DNA of 39,403 nt from NCBI GenBank assembly GCA_017623315.1, contig JAGAPJ010000077.1, positions 1 to 39,403 of the forward strand, written 5' to 3'. Position numbers and translations under genes: made by a program. The notes under the pieces are model-generated. The model searched no databases, was not told where the DNA came from, and saw only the letters and a program-made list of their open reading frames with translations. Below, piece by piece: positions 7,002-15,507 of this stretch (its first letter is position 1; every line of letters starts with the position of its first letter). This stretch comes from Clostridia bacterium (GTDB taxonomy: Bacteria; Bacillota; Clostridia; Oscillospirales; Acutalibacteraceae).

Positions 7002-7943
7002 ATGAAAAAATTATTTATACTTTTACTCATCCCAACTCTTCTGCTTTGCGGTTGCCGTAAAAGCGAAAACACAAAATCACAAATTTTAATGGACACCGTT
7101 TGCACCATAACTGCCGACTGCAGTGAGGAAACCTTAAACGGTGTTTTTAAGCTTTGTGAAAATTATGACCGCCTTTTAAGTCCCACAAGTCCTGACGGCG
7201 AAGTTTCAATGATTAATCATTATGACGAAATGGAGCTTTCACCCGAAACACTTGAAATTTTAACACAGGCAATTTATTTTTGTAAAAAAACAGGCGGCAA
7301 GTATGACATTACAATTGCACCCGCTGCCCAACTTTACGATTTTGAAAAACAAATTGCACCACCCGAGGAGGAAGCCAAGCGTGTGCTTTACAAGGTGGGT
7401 TATGACCGAATTGAAATTAAAGGCAACTATGTCGACCTTCACAACGCCGATATTGATTTAGGCAGTATTACAAAGGGCTATGTTGCTGACAAGCTGGTAA
7501 AATACCTTAAGGATAACGGTGCAAAAAACGGTATTATTAATTTAGGCGGTAACGTTGCGGTTTTCGGCAAGGCTTACAACGTTGGAATTCAAAAGCCCTT
7601 TTCAGATGAAATTATGCTTACCGTAAAGCTTAAAAACGCTTCAGCCGTGACAAGCGGTATTTATCAGCGTTGCTTTGAAAAGGACGGTAAATTTTACCAC
7701 CATATTTTAGACGTTAATACAGGTCTTCCTATTGAAAATGAATTAGCGTCGGTTACAATTTTGGGTGAAAAATCGTCCGAATGTGACGTGCTTTCAACCG
7801 TTTGTATGATTTTGGGCGAAGAAACCGCCAAAAAGCTTATCGAACAAACCGAAGGCTATGAAGCTGTTTTTATTAAAAAAGATAACTCGGTTTCGGTATC
7901 AAGCGGTCTTAAATTAAAGAAAAATAAGGTTGTTTACAAATAG
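7002..7943 (+). CDS. apbE: FAD:protein FMN transferase, lipoprotein (ApbE)
   Basis: 313 residues. The N-terminus MKKLFILLLIPTLLLCGC is a lipoprotein signal with lipobox LCGC and lipidated Cys18, so the enzyme sits on the outer face of the membrane. Family motifs: LMDTVCTI near the mature start, KKTGGKYDIT, DLGSITKGYVAD (FAD/Mg binding) and INLGGNVAVFG. ApbE moves FMN from FAD onto Ser/Thr of electron-transfer proteins such as RnfG/RnfD or flavinylated extracellular reductases. No target protein is in the window. The start is fixed by the signal peptide even though there is no ribosome binding site. The divergent NusG-II and Gx genes are common partners. Confidence 0.92.
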   Translation: MKKLFILLLIPTLLLCGCRKSENTKSQILMDTVCTITADCSEETLNGVFKLCENYDRLLSPTSPDGEVSMINHYDEMELSPETLEILTQAIYFCKKTGGKYDITIAPAAQLYDFEKQIAPPEEEAKRVLYKVGYDRIEIKGNYVDLHNADIDLGSITKGYVADKLVKYLKDNGAKNGIINLGGNVAVFGKAYNVGIQKPFSDEIMLTVKLKNASAVTSGIYQRCFEKDGKFYHHILDVNTGLPIENELASVTILGEKSSECDVLSTVCMILGEETAKKLIEQTEGYEAVFIKKDNSVSVSSGLKLKKNKVVYK

Positions 7944-8005
7944 TTCCAACTTTTTTAAACAAACTGTGATAAAATGGTTAAATAACAATTTTAAGAGGTA
8001 ATAAA

Positions 8006-10732
8006 ATGAGTATTCTTTCAGCCATTTTTGGTAATTACAGCCAAAAGGAAATTAAGCGTATTATACCGCTTCAAACAAAGGTTTTAAGTTTGGAGGAGGA
8101 ATATAAAGCCTTAACTGACGAACAGTTACGCGCAAAAACTGATGAATTTAAGGAACGTCTGACACTCGGCGAAACCCTTGACGATATTTTACCCGAAGCC
8201 TTTGCCGCTTGCCGTGAAGCAGGTGACCGTGTGCTTGGTATGCGCCATTTCCCCGTACAAATTATAGGCGGTATTATTTTGCACCAAGGCCGTATTGCCG
8301 AAATGAAAACAGGTGAAGGTAAAACCTTGGTTGCAACCTTACCTGCATACCTTAACGCGCTTTCGGGAAAAGGCGTTCATATTGTAACTGTTAACGATTA
8401 CCTTGCAAAGCGTGACTCGGAATGGATGGGCAAGCTTTATAAGTTTATGGGTCTTACGGTTGGTCTTGTTACCCACGGTATGAACAAGGAACAAAAGCAA
8501 GAAGCCTATAACGCCGACATTACCTATTGCACCAATAACGAGCTTGGCTTTGATTATTTGCGTGATAATATGGTTATTTATAAGGAACAAAAGGTACAGC
8601 GAGGTCATAATTTTGCCATTGTCGACGAGGTTGACTCGATTTTAGTTGACGAAGCACGTACACCCCTTATTATTTCGGGTCAAAGCGATAAATCGACCGA
8701 TTTATATGAAGCCGCAAACCGTCTTGCCCTTAGCCTTAAAATGTTTAAGGTTAAGGAAATGGACGACAAGGCGTCTGACGAGCAAATGGGTATTGAGGGC
8801 GATTACGTTGTTGATGAAAAAGCAAGAACTGCCGTTTTAACCCCCGACGGTGTTAAGCGCGTTGAACAGTATTTTAACATTGAAAACCTTAACGACAGCG
8901 AAAATATTGCTATTGCTCACCATATGAATCAGGCTATCCGCGCTTACGGTATTATGAAGCGTGATGTTGACTATGTTGTAAAAGACGGCGAGGTTATCAT
9001 TGTTGATGAATTTACAGGCCGTTTAATGTACGGTCGCCGTTATAACGAAGGTTTACACCAAGCAATTGAAGCTAAGGAAGGCGTAAAGGTAGCCAAAGAA
9101 TCAAAAACCCTTGCAACCATTACCTTCCAAAACTTCTTCCGCCTTTATAACAAGCTTTCGGGTATGACAGGTACTGCCATGACCGAGGAAACCGAATTTC
9201 AAGAAATTTATAAATTAGACGTTATTGAAATTCCCACAAATAAGCCTATTGCCCGTATTGACCAAAACGATGTGGTTTATAAAACCGAAAAAGCCAAGTT
9301 TATGGCGGTTATTGAAAAAATTATTGAATGTCACGCAAAGGGTCAGCCTGTGCTTGTAGGTACAATTACCATTGAAAAGTCTGAGCTTTTATCCGCTTTA
9401 CTTAAAAAGCGCGGTATTCAGCACAACGTTTTAAATGCTAAGCACCACGAAAAAGAAGCTGAAATTATCGCCCAAGCAGGTAAATTGGGTGCCGTTACCA
9501 TTGCCACCAATATGGCAGGCCGCGGTACCGATATTATGCTTGGCGGTAACGCCGAATATTTGGCAAAATCAGCACTTCGCCACGACGGCTTAAGTGAAGA
9601 GCTTATTATTGAAGCCACAGGCTTTGCCGAAACCGATGACCCTGAAATTTTAACCGCACGCGCAAAGTATACTGAATATTACAACAAATTTAAGGCAGAA
9701 ATTGCCCCCGAGGCTGAGGCTGTTCGAAATGCCGGCGGTCTTTGTATTATTGGTACCGAGCGCCACGATTCACGCCGTATTGATAACCAGCTTCGCGGTC
9801 GTGCAGGCCGTCAGGGCGACAACGGTGAAACACAGTTCTTCGTGTCGCTTGAAGATGATTTAATGCGCCTTTTCGGTGGTGAAAGAATTTCCACCCTTAT
9901 GGACACAATGCGTGTTGAAGAGGATATGCCCCTTGAAAGCGGTATGCTTTCAAAAACAATTGAAGGTGCCCAAAAAAAGAAAGAAGGCATTAACTTCGCT
10001 ATTCGTAAGAACACCCTTCAGTATGACGATGTTATGAACAAACAGCGTGAGCTTATTTACACCCAGCGTAACAAGGTACTTGACGGTGAGGACATTAAGG
10101 ACACTGTATTTAAGATGATTTGCGACACTATTGATTCTTACTGCAGTATCTACCTTTCCGACCCGATTGCTGATAATTGGGACTTAAAGGGTCTAAGAGA
10201 ATACTTTATGGGCTGGCTTACTGCACCTAATGACTTTAACTACACCCCCAGCGAGCTTTCAAAGCTTGATAAGGAAGACATTGCCGATTTACTTAAAGAC
10301 CGCGCCGAAAAAATTTATGAACAGCGCGAAAATGAACTTGGTAATGAAATGATGCGTGAAATTGAACGTGTAATGCTGCTTCGTTCGGTTGACACTAACT
10401 GGATGGACCATATCGACGCTATGGACCAATTACGTCAAGGTATTGGGCTTCGCGGTTACGGTCAGCACGACCCTGTTGTTGAATACCGTAACGATAGCTA
10501 TGATATGTTCGACGCAATGACCACAGCCATTCGCGAACAAACCGCAAAATTGGTGCTTACCGTTCGTGTACGCCGCGATGACGAAGTTAAGCGTGAAAAG
10601 GTTGCAGAGGAAAGTAATGCCGACAACAAACCTAACACCGTTAAAGGTAAGGGTGCTGTTGGTAAAAATGCTCTCTGCCCCTGCGGTAGCGGTAAAAAAT
10701 ATAAAAGATGTTGTGGGAAAGATATAGATTAA
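8006..10732 (+). CDS. secA: Preprotein translocase ATPase SecA
   Basis: 908 residues, full length. The motor of the Sec pathway, pushing unfolded preproteins through SecYEG. Visible features: Walker A MKTGEGKT (100-107), DEVD box (207-210) followed by [10 protein letters not shown], the second nucleotide-binding fold with [16 protein letters not shown] and [11 protein letters not shown], and the C-terminal zinc-binding [13 protein letters not shown] (889-901) that binds SecB or lipids. ATG at 8006 follows AAGAGGTAATAAA. The gene stands alone with a terminator 15 bases after its stop. It points toward dnaA, so it is transcribed against the fork if replication starts there. Confidence 0.98.
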   Translation: MSILSAIFGNYSQKEIKRIIPLQTKVLSLEEEYKALTDEQLRAKTDEFKERLTLGETLDDILPEAFAACREAGDRVLGMRHFPVQIIGGIILHQGRIAEMKTGEGKTLVATLPAYLNALSGKGVHIVTVNDYLAKRDSEWMGKLYKFMGLTVGLVTHGMNKEQKQEAYNADITYCTNNELGFDYLRDNMVIYKEQKVQRGHNFAIVDEVDSILVDEARTPLIISGQSDKSTDLYEAANRLALSLKMFKVKEMDDKASDEQMGIEGDYVVDEKARTAVLTPDGVKRVEQYFNIENLNDSENIAIAHHMNQAIRAYGIMKRDVDYVVKDGEVIIVDEFTGRLMYGRRYNEGLHQAIEAKEGVKVAKESKTLATITFQNFFRLYNKLSGMTGTAMTEETEFQEIYKLDVIEIPTNKPIARIDQNDVVYKTEKAKFMAVIEKIIECHAKGQPVLVGTITIEKSELLSALLKKRGIQHNVLNAKHHEKEAEIIAQAGKLGAVTIATNMAGRGTDIMLGGNAEYLAKSALRHDGLSEELIIEATGFAETDDPEILTARAKYTEYYNKFKAEIAPEAEAVRNAGGLCIIGTERHDSRRIDNQLRGRAGRQGDNGETQFFVSLEDDLMRLFGGERISTLMDTMRVEEDMPLESGMLSKTIEGAQKKKEGINFAIRKNTLQYDDVMNKQRELIYTQRNKVLDGEDIKDTVFKMICDTIDSYCSIYLSDPIADNWDLKGLREYFMGWLTAPNDFNYTPSELSKLDKEDIADLLKDRAEKIYEQRENELGNEMMREIERVMLLRSVDTNWMDHIDAMDQLRQGIGLRGYGQHDPVVEYRNDSYDMFDAMTTAIREQTAKLVLTVRVRRDDEVKREKVAEESNADNKPNTVKGKGAVGKNALCPCGSGKKYKRCCGKDID

Positions 10733-10746
10733 GTTTTAGAACTTAC

Positions 10747-10777
10747 CCCCTTGAGAAAATTCTCAAGGGGTTAATTT
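10747..10777 (+). terminator. Terminator of secA
   Basis: An 11-bp stem, CCCCTTGAGAA (10747-10757) with its complement at 10760-10770, followed by TTAATTTT. The T-run is interrupted, so termination may be incomplete and could feed the transposase gene. Confidence 0.75.
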
Positions 10778-10790
10778 TAAAAGGATAAAA

Positions 10791-11303
10791 ATGAAATTAA
10801 AATTACGAAAACCAAATAGATTAGAAAATTATGATTATAGCCAAAACGGAGCATATTTTATTACGATATGTGTTAAAGATAGAAAACCGATTTTAAGCAA
10901 AATCGTAGGGACAGACGTCCCCGACTGTCCGAGAATTTTATTATTACCGTACGGTGAAATTGCTGATAAATATATACATCAATTAAATAATTTTTATGAA
11001 CATATTTCGGTTATTAAATACGTTATTATGCCCGACCACATACATTTATTATTATCGATTTCTAGCGGACAGTCGGGGACGCCTGTCCCTACGGATTCTA
11101 ATATTATAATCAATAACAAAAATTCAATAATTGCAAAATTTGTAAGTACGTTTAAAAGATTTTGCAATAAAGAATATGATAATAATATTTGGCAACCCAG
11201 GTATTACGACCACGTTATCCGCAATCAAGATGATTATAATGAAATTTTCCAATATATTGATAATAACACTAAAAAATGGGCACTAAAAAACCAAGACGAT
11301 TAA
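10791..11303 (+). CDS. REP-associated tyrosine transposase (RAYT, Y1_Tnp / IS200-like)
   Basis: 170 residues, intact. The HUH pair is His83 and His85 in MPDHIHLLL (80-88), and the catalytic tyrosine is probably Tyr155 in FQYIDNNTKKW. WQPRYYDHVIRNQDDY (134-149) is also typical. RAYT proteins cut single-stranded hairpin repeats and are usually domesticated single-copy genes. Unusually, two inverted 27-bp copies of the window's dispersed repeat core lie in frame inside the gene and encode residues about 39-48 (GTDVPDCPRI) and 92-101 (SGQSGTPVPT), both in loops between conserved blocks. AAAGGATAAAA precedes the ATG. No terminal inverted repeats of an insertion sequence are visible around it. Confidence 0.9.
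   Translation: MKLKLRKPNRLENYDYSQNGAYFITICVKDRKPILSKIVGTDVPDCPRILLLPYGEIADKYIHQLNNFYEHISVIKYVIMPDHIHLLLSISSGQSGTPVPTDSNIIINNKNSIIAKFVSTFKRFCNKEYDNNIWQPRYYDHVIRNQDDYNEIFQYIDNNTKKWALKNQDD
10905..10931 (+). repeat. Repeat core copy 1 inside the RAYT gene
   Basis: 27 bases starting GTAGGGACAG and ending CGACTGTCCG. Identical in 26 of 27 positions to the reverse complement of 11066-11092, and close to the cores at 28398-28424 and 29368-29394. The length, nine codons, preserves the reading frame. Confidence 0.9.
11066..11092 (-). repeat. Repeat core copy 2 (inverted) inside the RAYT gene
   Basis: 27 bases starting CGGACAGTCG and ending CTGTCCCTAC, the inverse of copy 1 with one difference. It adds nine codons in frame just after the HUH motif. 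The two copies could pair as a long-range stem in single-stranded DNA or RNA. Confidence 0.9.
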
Positions 11304-11324
11304 TTTCGCCTTGGTTTTTATTTT
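11288..11324. terminator. Bidirectional terminator between RAYT and the epimerase gene
   Basis: AAACCAAGACG (11288-11298) pairs with CGCCTTGGTTT (11307-11317) with one mismatch, flanked by an A-run on the left and T-run on the right. It overlaps the last codons of the RAYT gene and ends next to the stop codon of the leftward epimerase gene, so it can serve both. Confidence 0.8.
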
Positions 11325-12171
11325 ACTTAAATTCAATTATATGGCTGTGTGTTTTTTCAACCTTGCTTTCAAGCGCGATTATGCCTTCTTTTTCGGTTAT
11401 ATCGCCGCTGTCACCCTTGGTAGAACAAATACCCTCCCACGGCTCGATACACATAAAGGGTGCGCCTACAGGATGCCACAAAAGAAGATATTCACATTCG
11501 GGGAACAAAACATTTGTGGTAAGCCCTGTTTGGCGGTTAACAAGGCTTGCCTTGCGCGACTGAATATTTTTGAAAATTAAAGCATCTAATTTAAAATATT
11601 CTTCTTTTAGAGGTAAAACCTTGCCGCTTGTTAAAACAGGAACGGTTTCGCCCGATAAAACGGGACCTTCCAAAAGGCAGTTTTCTAATATTTCTTCCTT
11701 TTCAAACACAACGTCGTATTTTTCTATACCCTCGGGGCAGGCGTAACCCTCGTGCGAGCCTATAGAATAATACATAATATTATCCGACTTATTTAAAATA
11801 AAATATTCAACCTTAATTTTGTCATTAATAAGGGTGTATTTAATGCGAATTTCAAACTTCCAAGGGTAATTTTTTAGGGTTTCTTCATTTGAAGAGAACA
11901 TAAAGGTTGCGGTATCATCTGCGGTTGCTTCAACCTCGAAAGGATATTTTCTTATAAAGCCGTGCTTTTGCATTTCATAGGTTTTACCGTTGTAGGTATA
12001 TTCATCGTTAGGAAGACCGCTTACAATTGGAAACAAAAGTGGCGCAACACCTGCCCAATGTGAAGGATCGCCCGACCACATACGGTCCTTACCGTCCTTA
12101 ATAACCTTACGTATTTCAGCACCGATTTTATCGATTTGCACTTCAAGTACGCCATTATTTAAAACTATCAT
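11323..12171 (-). CDS. Aldose 1-epimerase family protein (LacX/YeaD-like)
   Basis: 282 residues. The fold is the galactose mutarotase beta-sandwich: SHWAGVAPLLFPIVS near residue 40-54, the probable catalytic His in MQKHGFIRKYPFEV, and SIGSHEGYACPEGIEKY in the second half. It interconverts anomers of a sugar or sugar phosphate; the LacX branch has no proven substrate. I place the start at ATG 12171, nine bases from the GGAGG at 12181-12185. A GTG at 12177 is in frame but only three bases from that site. It stands alone, with no sugar genes around it. Confidence 0.87.
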   Translation of the reverse strand: MIVLNNGVLEVQIDKIGAEIRKVIKDGKDRMWSGDPSHWAGVAPLLFPIVSGLPNDEYTYNGKTYEMQKHGFIRKYPFEVEATADDTATFMFSSNEETLKNYPWKFEIRIKYTLINDKIKVEYFILNKSDNIMYYSIGSHEGYACPEGIEKYDVVFEKEEILENCLLEGPVLSGETVPVLTSGKVLPLKEEYFKLDALIFKNIQSRKASLVNRQTGLTTNVLFPECEYLLLWHPVGAPFMCIEPWEGICSTKGDSGDITEKEGIIALESKVEKTHSHIIEFK

Positions 12172-12238
12172 TTCCACAAACCTCCAAAAAAGATTATAGG
12201 CTAATTATATCTAATTTTTTCATATTTTTCAATAGTTG

Positions 12239-12267
12239 GTATGCAATATCTCCTTTTTACATAAAAT
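12239..12267 (+). promoter_or_regulatory. Possible sporulation-type promoter
   Basis: GTATG (12239-12243), 16 bases, CATAAAAT (12260-12267), in front of the proline-rich/SpoIID-like gene pair. It resembles the CAT-type -10 elements of late sporulation sigma factors (SigE/SigG/SigK), but spacing and sequence fit none fully. Confidence 0.25.
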
Positions 12268-12282
12268 TATACGGGTGATTTT

Positions 12283-12822
12283 ATGAATAACGAACTTTTT
12301 GAAAAGTACAAAAATGAAATGCTTAAAATGTATAATTCGGTACATAAGCCAACGGCTGTGCCAACAGCAACAGCTCCTGAAGCCGAGCCTGCTCCAACTG
12401 TTACCGAACGAGCACCTATTACACCTCCGCCTGAAAACGAGCAAGACGGCAGACTTTTAAGTGTGGTTACAAGCTTTAACTCGCTTTACCCTGTAGAAAA
12501 CGCTAAGGTGACTATTTTCAGCGGTGAGTATGAGGATATGAACGTAATTGACAGCGACTTAACCGACAACAGCGGTAAAACCAAGGTATTTTCACTGCCA
12601 ACACCCGACAAAAGCTTATCTATGGCGCCTGATTTATCACAAAGACCTTATGCAGTTTATAATATGCTCGTAGAATCGGACGGATTTTTAAAAAATATAC
12701 ACCTTAACATTCCCGTTTTCAGCGGTATAACTTCAATTCAGCGGTCAGATTTAATAATTGATGCCGACCAAACAGACAGCGAGCCCCAAATTTTTAATGA
12801 AGGGCAAAAATATAATTTATAA
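12283..12822 (+). CDS. Proline-rich protein with a beta-sandwich-like C-terminal domain, function unknown
   Basis: 179 residues. Residues 1-20 are a charged helix, 22-50 a Pro/Ala/Glu/Thr-rich linker, and from about 55 a domain (LLSVVTSFNSLYPVENAKVT, then ...DNSGKTKVFSLPTP) resembles transthyretin-like or carboxypeptidase-regulatory beta domains, where a TD..G.t step between strands is usual. No signal peptide or membrane helix. GGTGATTTT precedes the ATG. The next gene, nine bases on, encodes a SpoIID-like peptidoglycan-binding protein that also lacks an export signal, so the two probably work together, perhaps in spore wall or germination. That link is inference from position only. Confidence 0.75.
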   Translation: MNNELFEKYKNEMLKMYNSVHKPTAVPTATAPEAEPAPTVTERAPITPPPENEQDGRLLSVVTSFNSLYPVENAKVTIFSGEYEDMNVIDSDLTDNSGKTKVFSLPTPDKSLSMAPDLSQRPYAVYNMLVESDGFLKNIHLNIPVFSGITSIQRSDLIIDADQTDSEPQIFNEGQKYNL

Positions 12823-12831
12823 GGTGAAAAA

Positions 12832-14190
12832 ATGGCTGAAATTTTATATCCTGTTATACCCGAAAACATTACGGTGCACCTAGGTACGCCTGATTCTAAT
12901 GCCGAAAATGTAACAGTACCCTTTGCAGATTATATAAAAAATGTAGCATCAAGCGAAATTTATCCCACCTGGCCCGAAAATGCTTTAAGAGCAAACATTT
13001 ATGCCATAATTTCCTACGCATTAAACCGAATTTATACCGAATGGTATCCGTCCCGTGGGTATGATTTTGATATTACCAACACCACACAATTTGACCAAGC
13101 CTTTGTAAAAGACCGCGAGGTTTTCGAAAATATTTCGCTTATTGTTGATGAGATTTTTAACGATTATGTGGTGCGACAAGGTGAAATTCAACCGCTTTTT
13201 ACTGCTTTTTGCAACGGCACAACCTCGACCTGTGACGGTTTATCACAATGGGGTACGGTTTCCCTTGCCGAAAGTGGACTGACACCCTTTGCTATTTTGC
13301 AAAATTATTACGGCAACAATATTGGTATTGTCGAAAATGCGCCTGTTAGTGACAATGTTGAAAGTTATCCCGGTGTTCCTTTACGGCTGGGTGACGCGGG
13401 AAATAATGTTGATATTATACAAACCCAACTTAACCGAATTTCAAACAACTACCCTGCTATTCCAAAAATTACCGACCCCGAAGGTGTATTTGGTGTAGGG
13501 ACACAGGAAGCCGTGCGCACCTTTCAAGAGGTATTCAATTTAAACGTTACAGGCGAAGTAGATAAATCAACCTGGTATCGAATAAAACAGTATTATAATG
13601 GGGTTAAAGGGCTTGCTGAACTCGCGGGTGAGGGTGTAACCATAAGCGAAGCGGCGGTACCTTTTGTAAATGAACTTAGTGAAGGCACAAGCGGTATTCC
13701 CGTTACTACACTTCAGTATTATTTGGCGGTACTTGCCTATTTTAATGGGGCGTTAGCACCTGTAGCACGAAGCGGTTATTATGGTCCCGAAACGGTACAG
13801 GCAGTAGAACGCTTTCAGCGGTTTTATGGTTTAACCCCAAACGGAATTGTCGACACAGCCACTTGGAATGCAATTCAAAAAGCATATACCGATACGGTAG
13901 CGGCTTTACCTGCAGGTTATTCGGGTAGTAATGCAAAGCTATATCCGGGTTATTTTTTAACCAAAGGTCAACGGGGAGACAATATACGTGATTTGCAAAC
14001 CTATTTAAGTCTTTTAGGACAAATTATTCCCGAATTGCCCACTTTACCAATAACAGGTTATTTTGGCAACCAAACCGAAGCAGCTGTTAGTACCTTTCAA
14101 CGTCTTTACGGGCTGGAGGAAACGGGCGCGGTGGGTCCTGTCACCTGGGCAACCATTGCAAAGGAATATGATTATTTAAATAATCAATAA
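12832..14190 (+). CDS. Compact SpoIID-like domain with three peptidoglycan-binding repeats
   Basis: 452 residues. Residues 28-165 resemble a shortened SpoIID lytic transglycosylase domain: Glu42 in NVASSEIYPTWPENALRANI stands where SpoIID has its catalytic Glu, and DGLSQWGTVSLAESGL plus ILQNYYGNN match the family's end (SQWGA...A..G...IL..YY). Cys127 and Cys134 sit where SpoIID proteins have conserved metal or structural residues. Three PG_binding_1 repeats follow (about 183-250, 285-350, 378-445), each ending in a ...FQ...L...G.v...TW motif. No signal peptide or membrane helix is present, so export is unexplained. Translated with the upstream gene (nine-base gap). Likely acts on cortex or spore peptidoglycan, by inference. 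Confidence 0.82.
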   Translation: MAEILYPVIPENITVHLGTPDSNAENVTVPFADYIKNVASSEIYPTWPENALRANIYAIISYALNRIYTEWYPSRGYDFDITNTTQFDQAFVKDREVFENISLIVDEIFNDYVVRQGEIQPLFTAFCNGTTSTCDGLSQWGTVSLAESGLTPFAILQNYYGNNIGIVENAPVSDNVESYPGVPLRLGDAGNNVDIIQTQLNRISNNYPAIPKITDPEGVFGVGTQEAVRTFQEVFNLNVTGEVDKSTWYRIKQYYNGVKGLAELAGEGVTISEAAVPFVNELSEGTSGIPVTTLQYYLAVLAYFNGALAPVARSGYYGPETVQAVERFQRFYGLTPNGIVDTATWNAIQKAYTDTVAALPAGYSGSNAKLYPGYFLTKGQRGDNIRDLQTYLSLLGQIIPELPTLPITGYFGNQTEAAVSTFQRLYGLEETGAVGPVTWATIAKEYDYLNNQ

Positions 14191-14196
14191 AAGCGG

Positions 14197-14225
14197 TTGA
14201 TTTTTGAATTTTAGGGTAGTATAAT
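14197..14225 (+). promoter_or_regulatory. Sigma-A promoter upstream of mrp
   Basis: TTGATT (14197-14202), exactly 17 bases, TATAAT (14220-14225). Transcription would begin near 14232, giving a leader of about 230 bases before mrp. Confidence 0.7.
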
Positions 14226-14231
14226 GATTAT

Positions 14232-14461
14232 AGATTAACGAAACGCTTTTTTGCATTTCGTTAAGCCGATTTTATCGGCTTCGCACAATTATCTTTATAA
14301 AATATAATCGTGCTCTATACTCATTGAAAAATATATAGCCAAATTTTCAAAGAAAATTTGACCCCAATCAATGATTGGGGTCAAAATAGCGTAAAACCGC
14401 TATTTTGACTTGCTATAGCATTTTTAATTTTAAGAATTGTTTTTGATAGGAGATTTTAAAA
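14232..14461 (+). promoter_or_regulatory. Long, highly structured 5' leader of mrp
   Basis: Six hairpins follow each other: 14236-14263 (8-bp stem), 14263-14281 (8 bp), 14283-14313 (10 positions, one mismatch), 14340-14360 (9 bp), 14360-14382 (11 bp) and 14380-14409 (12 bp, competing by three bases with the previous one). TATAGC (14334-14339) can pair with GCTATA (14412-14417), closing the last three into a multibranch unit. No open reading frame or known riboswitch is recognised. None has a T-run, so simple termination is unlikely. It could be a cis-regulatory RNA, a small RNA, or a mobile palindromic element. Confidence 0.5.
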
Positions 14462-15307
14462 ATGGCTGATGAAAAAACAAGCAGTTGCAGCGGAAATTGC
14501 AGCAGTTGCAGTCAAAGCTGTGGCTCACGCACCGAGCCCCAAAGTTTATTAGAGCCGACAGGCGAATATAACAACATTAAGCACGTTATAGGTGTTGTAA
14601 GCGGTAAGGGTGGCGTTGGTAAGTCAATGGTTACCTCATCCCTTGCAGTGCTTATGAGTAAAATGGGATATAAGGTTGGTATTTTGGACGCTGATATCAC
14701 GGGTCCGTCTATTCCAAAGTCTTTCGGTATTAATTCAAAGGTATACCAAAACGAGCTTGGCATTTTACCTGCCGAAACCAAAAACGGCATTAAAATTATG
14801 TCAATAAATCTTTTACTTGAAGATAAGGAGGCCCCTGTTTTATGGCGCGGTCCCGTTATTGCAGGCGCTGTTAAGCAGTTTTGGAAGGACGTTGTTTGGG
14901 GTGACCTTGATTACCTTTTTGTTGACTGTCCCCCAGGCACAGGCGACGTACCGCTTACCGTTTTCCAAAGCCTTCCCCTCGACGGTGCGGTTATTGTTAC
15001 CTCACCGCAGGATTTGGTTTCGATGATTGTTAAAAAGGCTTATAATATGGCAAATATGATGAACATTCCCGTTTTGGGCATTGTTGAAAATATGAGCAGT
15101 GTTATTTGCCCCGAATGTAAGACCGAATTTAAAATTTTCGGTGGTGGCAGCGAAGGTATTGCCGAAGAATTAGGTCTTGATTTGCTTGGAAAAATGCCAA
15201 TTGATGTTGATTTAGCAAAGGCTGTTGATAACGGTTGCTTTGAGCTTTATGATAATGTGTTCCTTAAAGAAGCCGCCGAAAAAATTGACGAAAAAATTAA
15301 TAAGTAA
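14462..15307 (+). CDS. mrp: Mrp/NBP35 family iron-sulfur carrier ATPase
   Basis: 281 residues. The N-terminus carries Cys9, 13, 16 and 20 in a Ser/Cys-rich stretch, suited to bind an iron-sulfur cluster. The deviant P-loop GKGGVGKS is at 48-55, followed by DADITGPSIPKSFG and FVDCPPGTGDVPLTV, the Mrp signatures. VICPECKTEF near 215-224 supplies the conserved C-x2-C that bridges a cluster between two subunits. It hands clusters to apo-proteins in the cytoplasm. TAGGAGATTTTAAAA precedes the ATG. Single gene with its own promoter, leader and terminator. Confidence 0.95.
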   Translation: MADEKTSSCSGNCSSCSQSCGSRTEPQSLLEPTGEYNNIKHVIGVVSGKGGVGKSMVTSSLAVLMSKMGYKVGILDADITGPSIPKSFGINSKVYQNELGILPAETKNGIKIMSINLLLEDKEAPVLWRGPVIAGAVKQFWKDVVWGDLDYLFVDCPPGTGDVPLTVFQSLPLDGAVIVTSPQDLVSMIVKKAYNMANMMNIPVLGIVENMSSVICPECKTEFKIFGGGSEGIAEELGLDLLGKMPIDVDLAKAVDNGCFELYDNVFLKEAAEKIDEKINK

Positions 15308-15311
15308 TGAT

Positions 15312-15345
15312 AAAATCGACCTTTTAAAAGGTCGATTTTTTATTT
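15312..15345 (+). terminator. Terminator of mrp
   Basis: AAAATCGACCTTTT (15312-15325) is followed directly by its reverse complement (15326-15339) and a T-rich tail; the central bases form the loop. Confidence 0.88.
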
Positions 15346-15357
15346 TAACTATATTTT

Positions 15358-15507
15358 AAAATTATAGTTTATCGGGGAGTTTAATTGTAGAATTCAAGCC
15401 TTCTCCAGCGGGGAAGGCTTGCGGGCGAACACAGTTCGCCCCTACGAATATGCAATTTAATTTGTACAATAATTTCGAATTTCGCGTAAGCTCTAAACCC
15501 CAATTTA
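15358..15507. repeat. Dispersed repeat ending on a stop codon
   Basis: Left end AAATTATAGTTTATCGG (15358-15374), right end TAAACCCCAATTTA (15494-15507). Inside are two hairpins, 15395-15421 and 15423-15441 (GGGCGAAC/GTTCGCCC), the latter followed by CTAC as in the other repeat cores. The right end contains the TAA stop of the leftward 62-residue gene. Confidence 0.7.

Noticed and set aside
14360..14382. Terminator in the mrp leader
   Set aside because: A strong stem but no T-run follows; the other leader hairpins lack one too.
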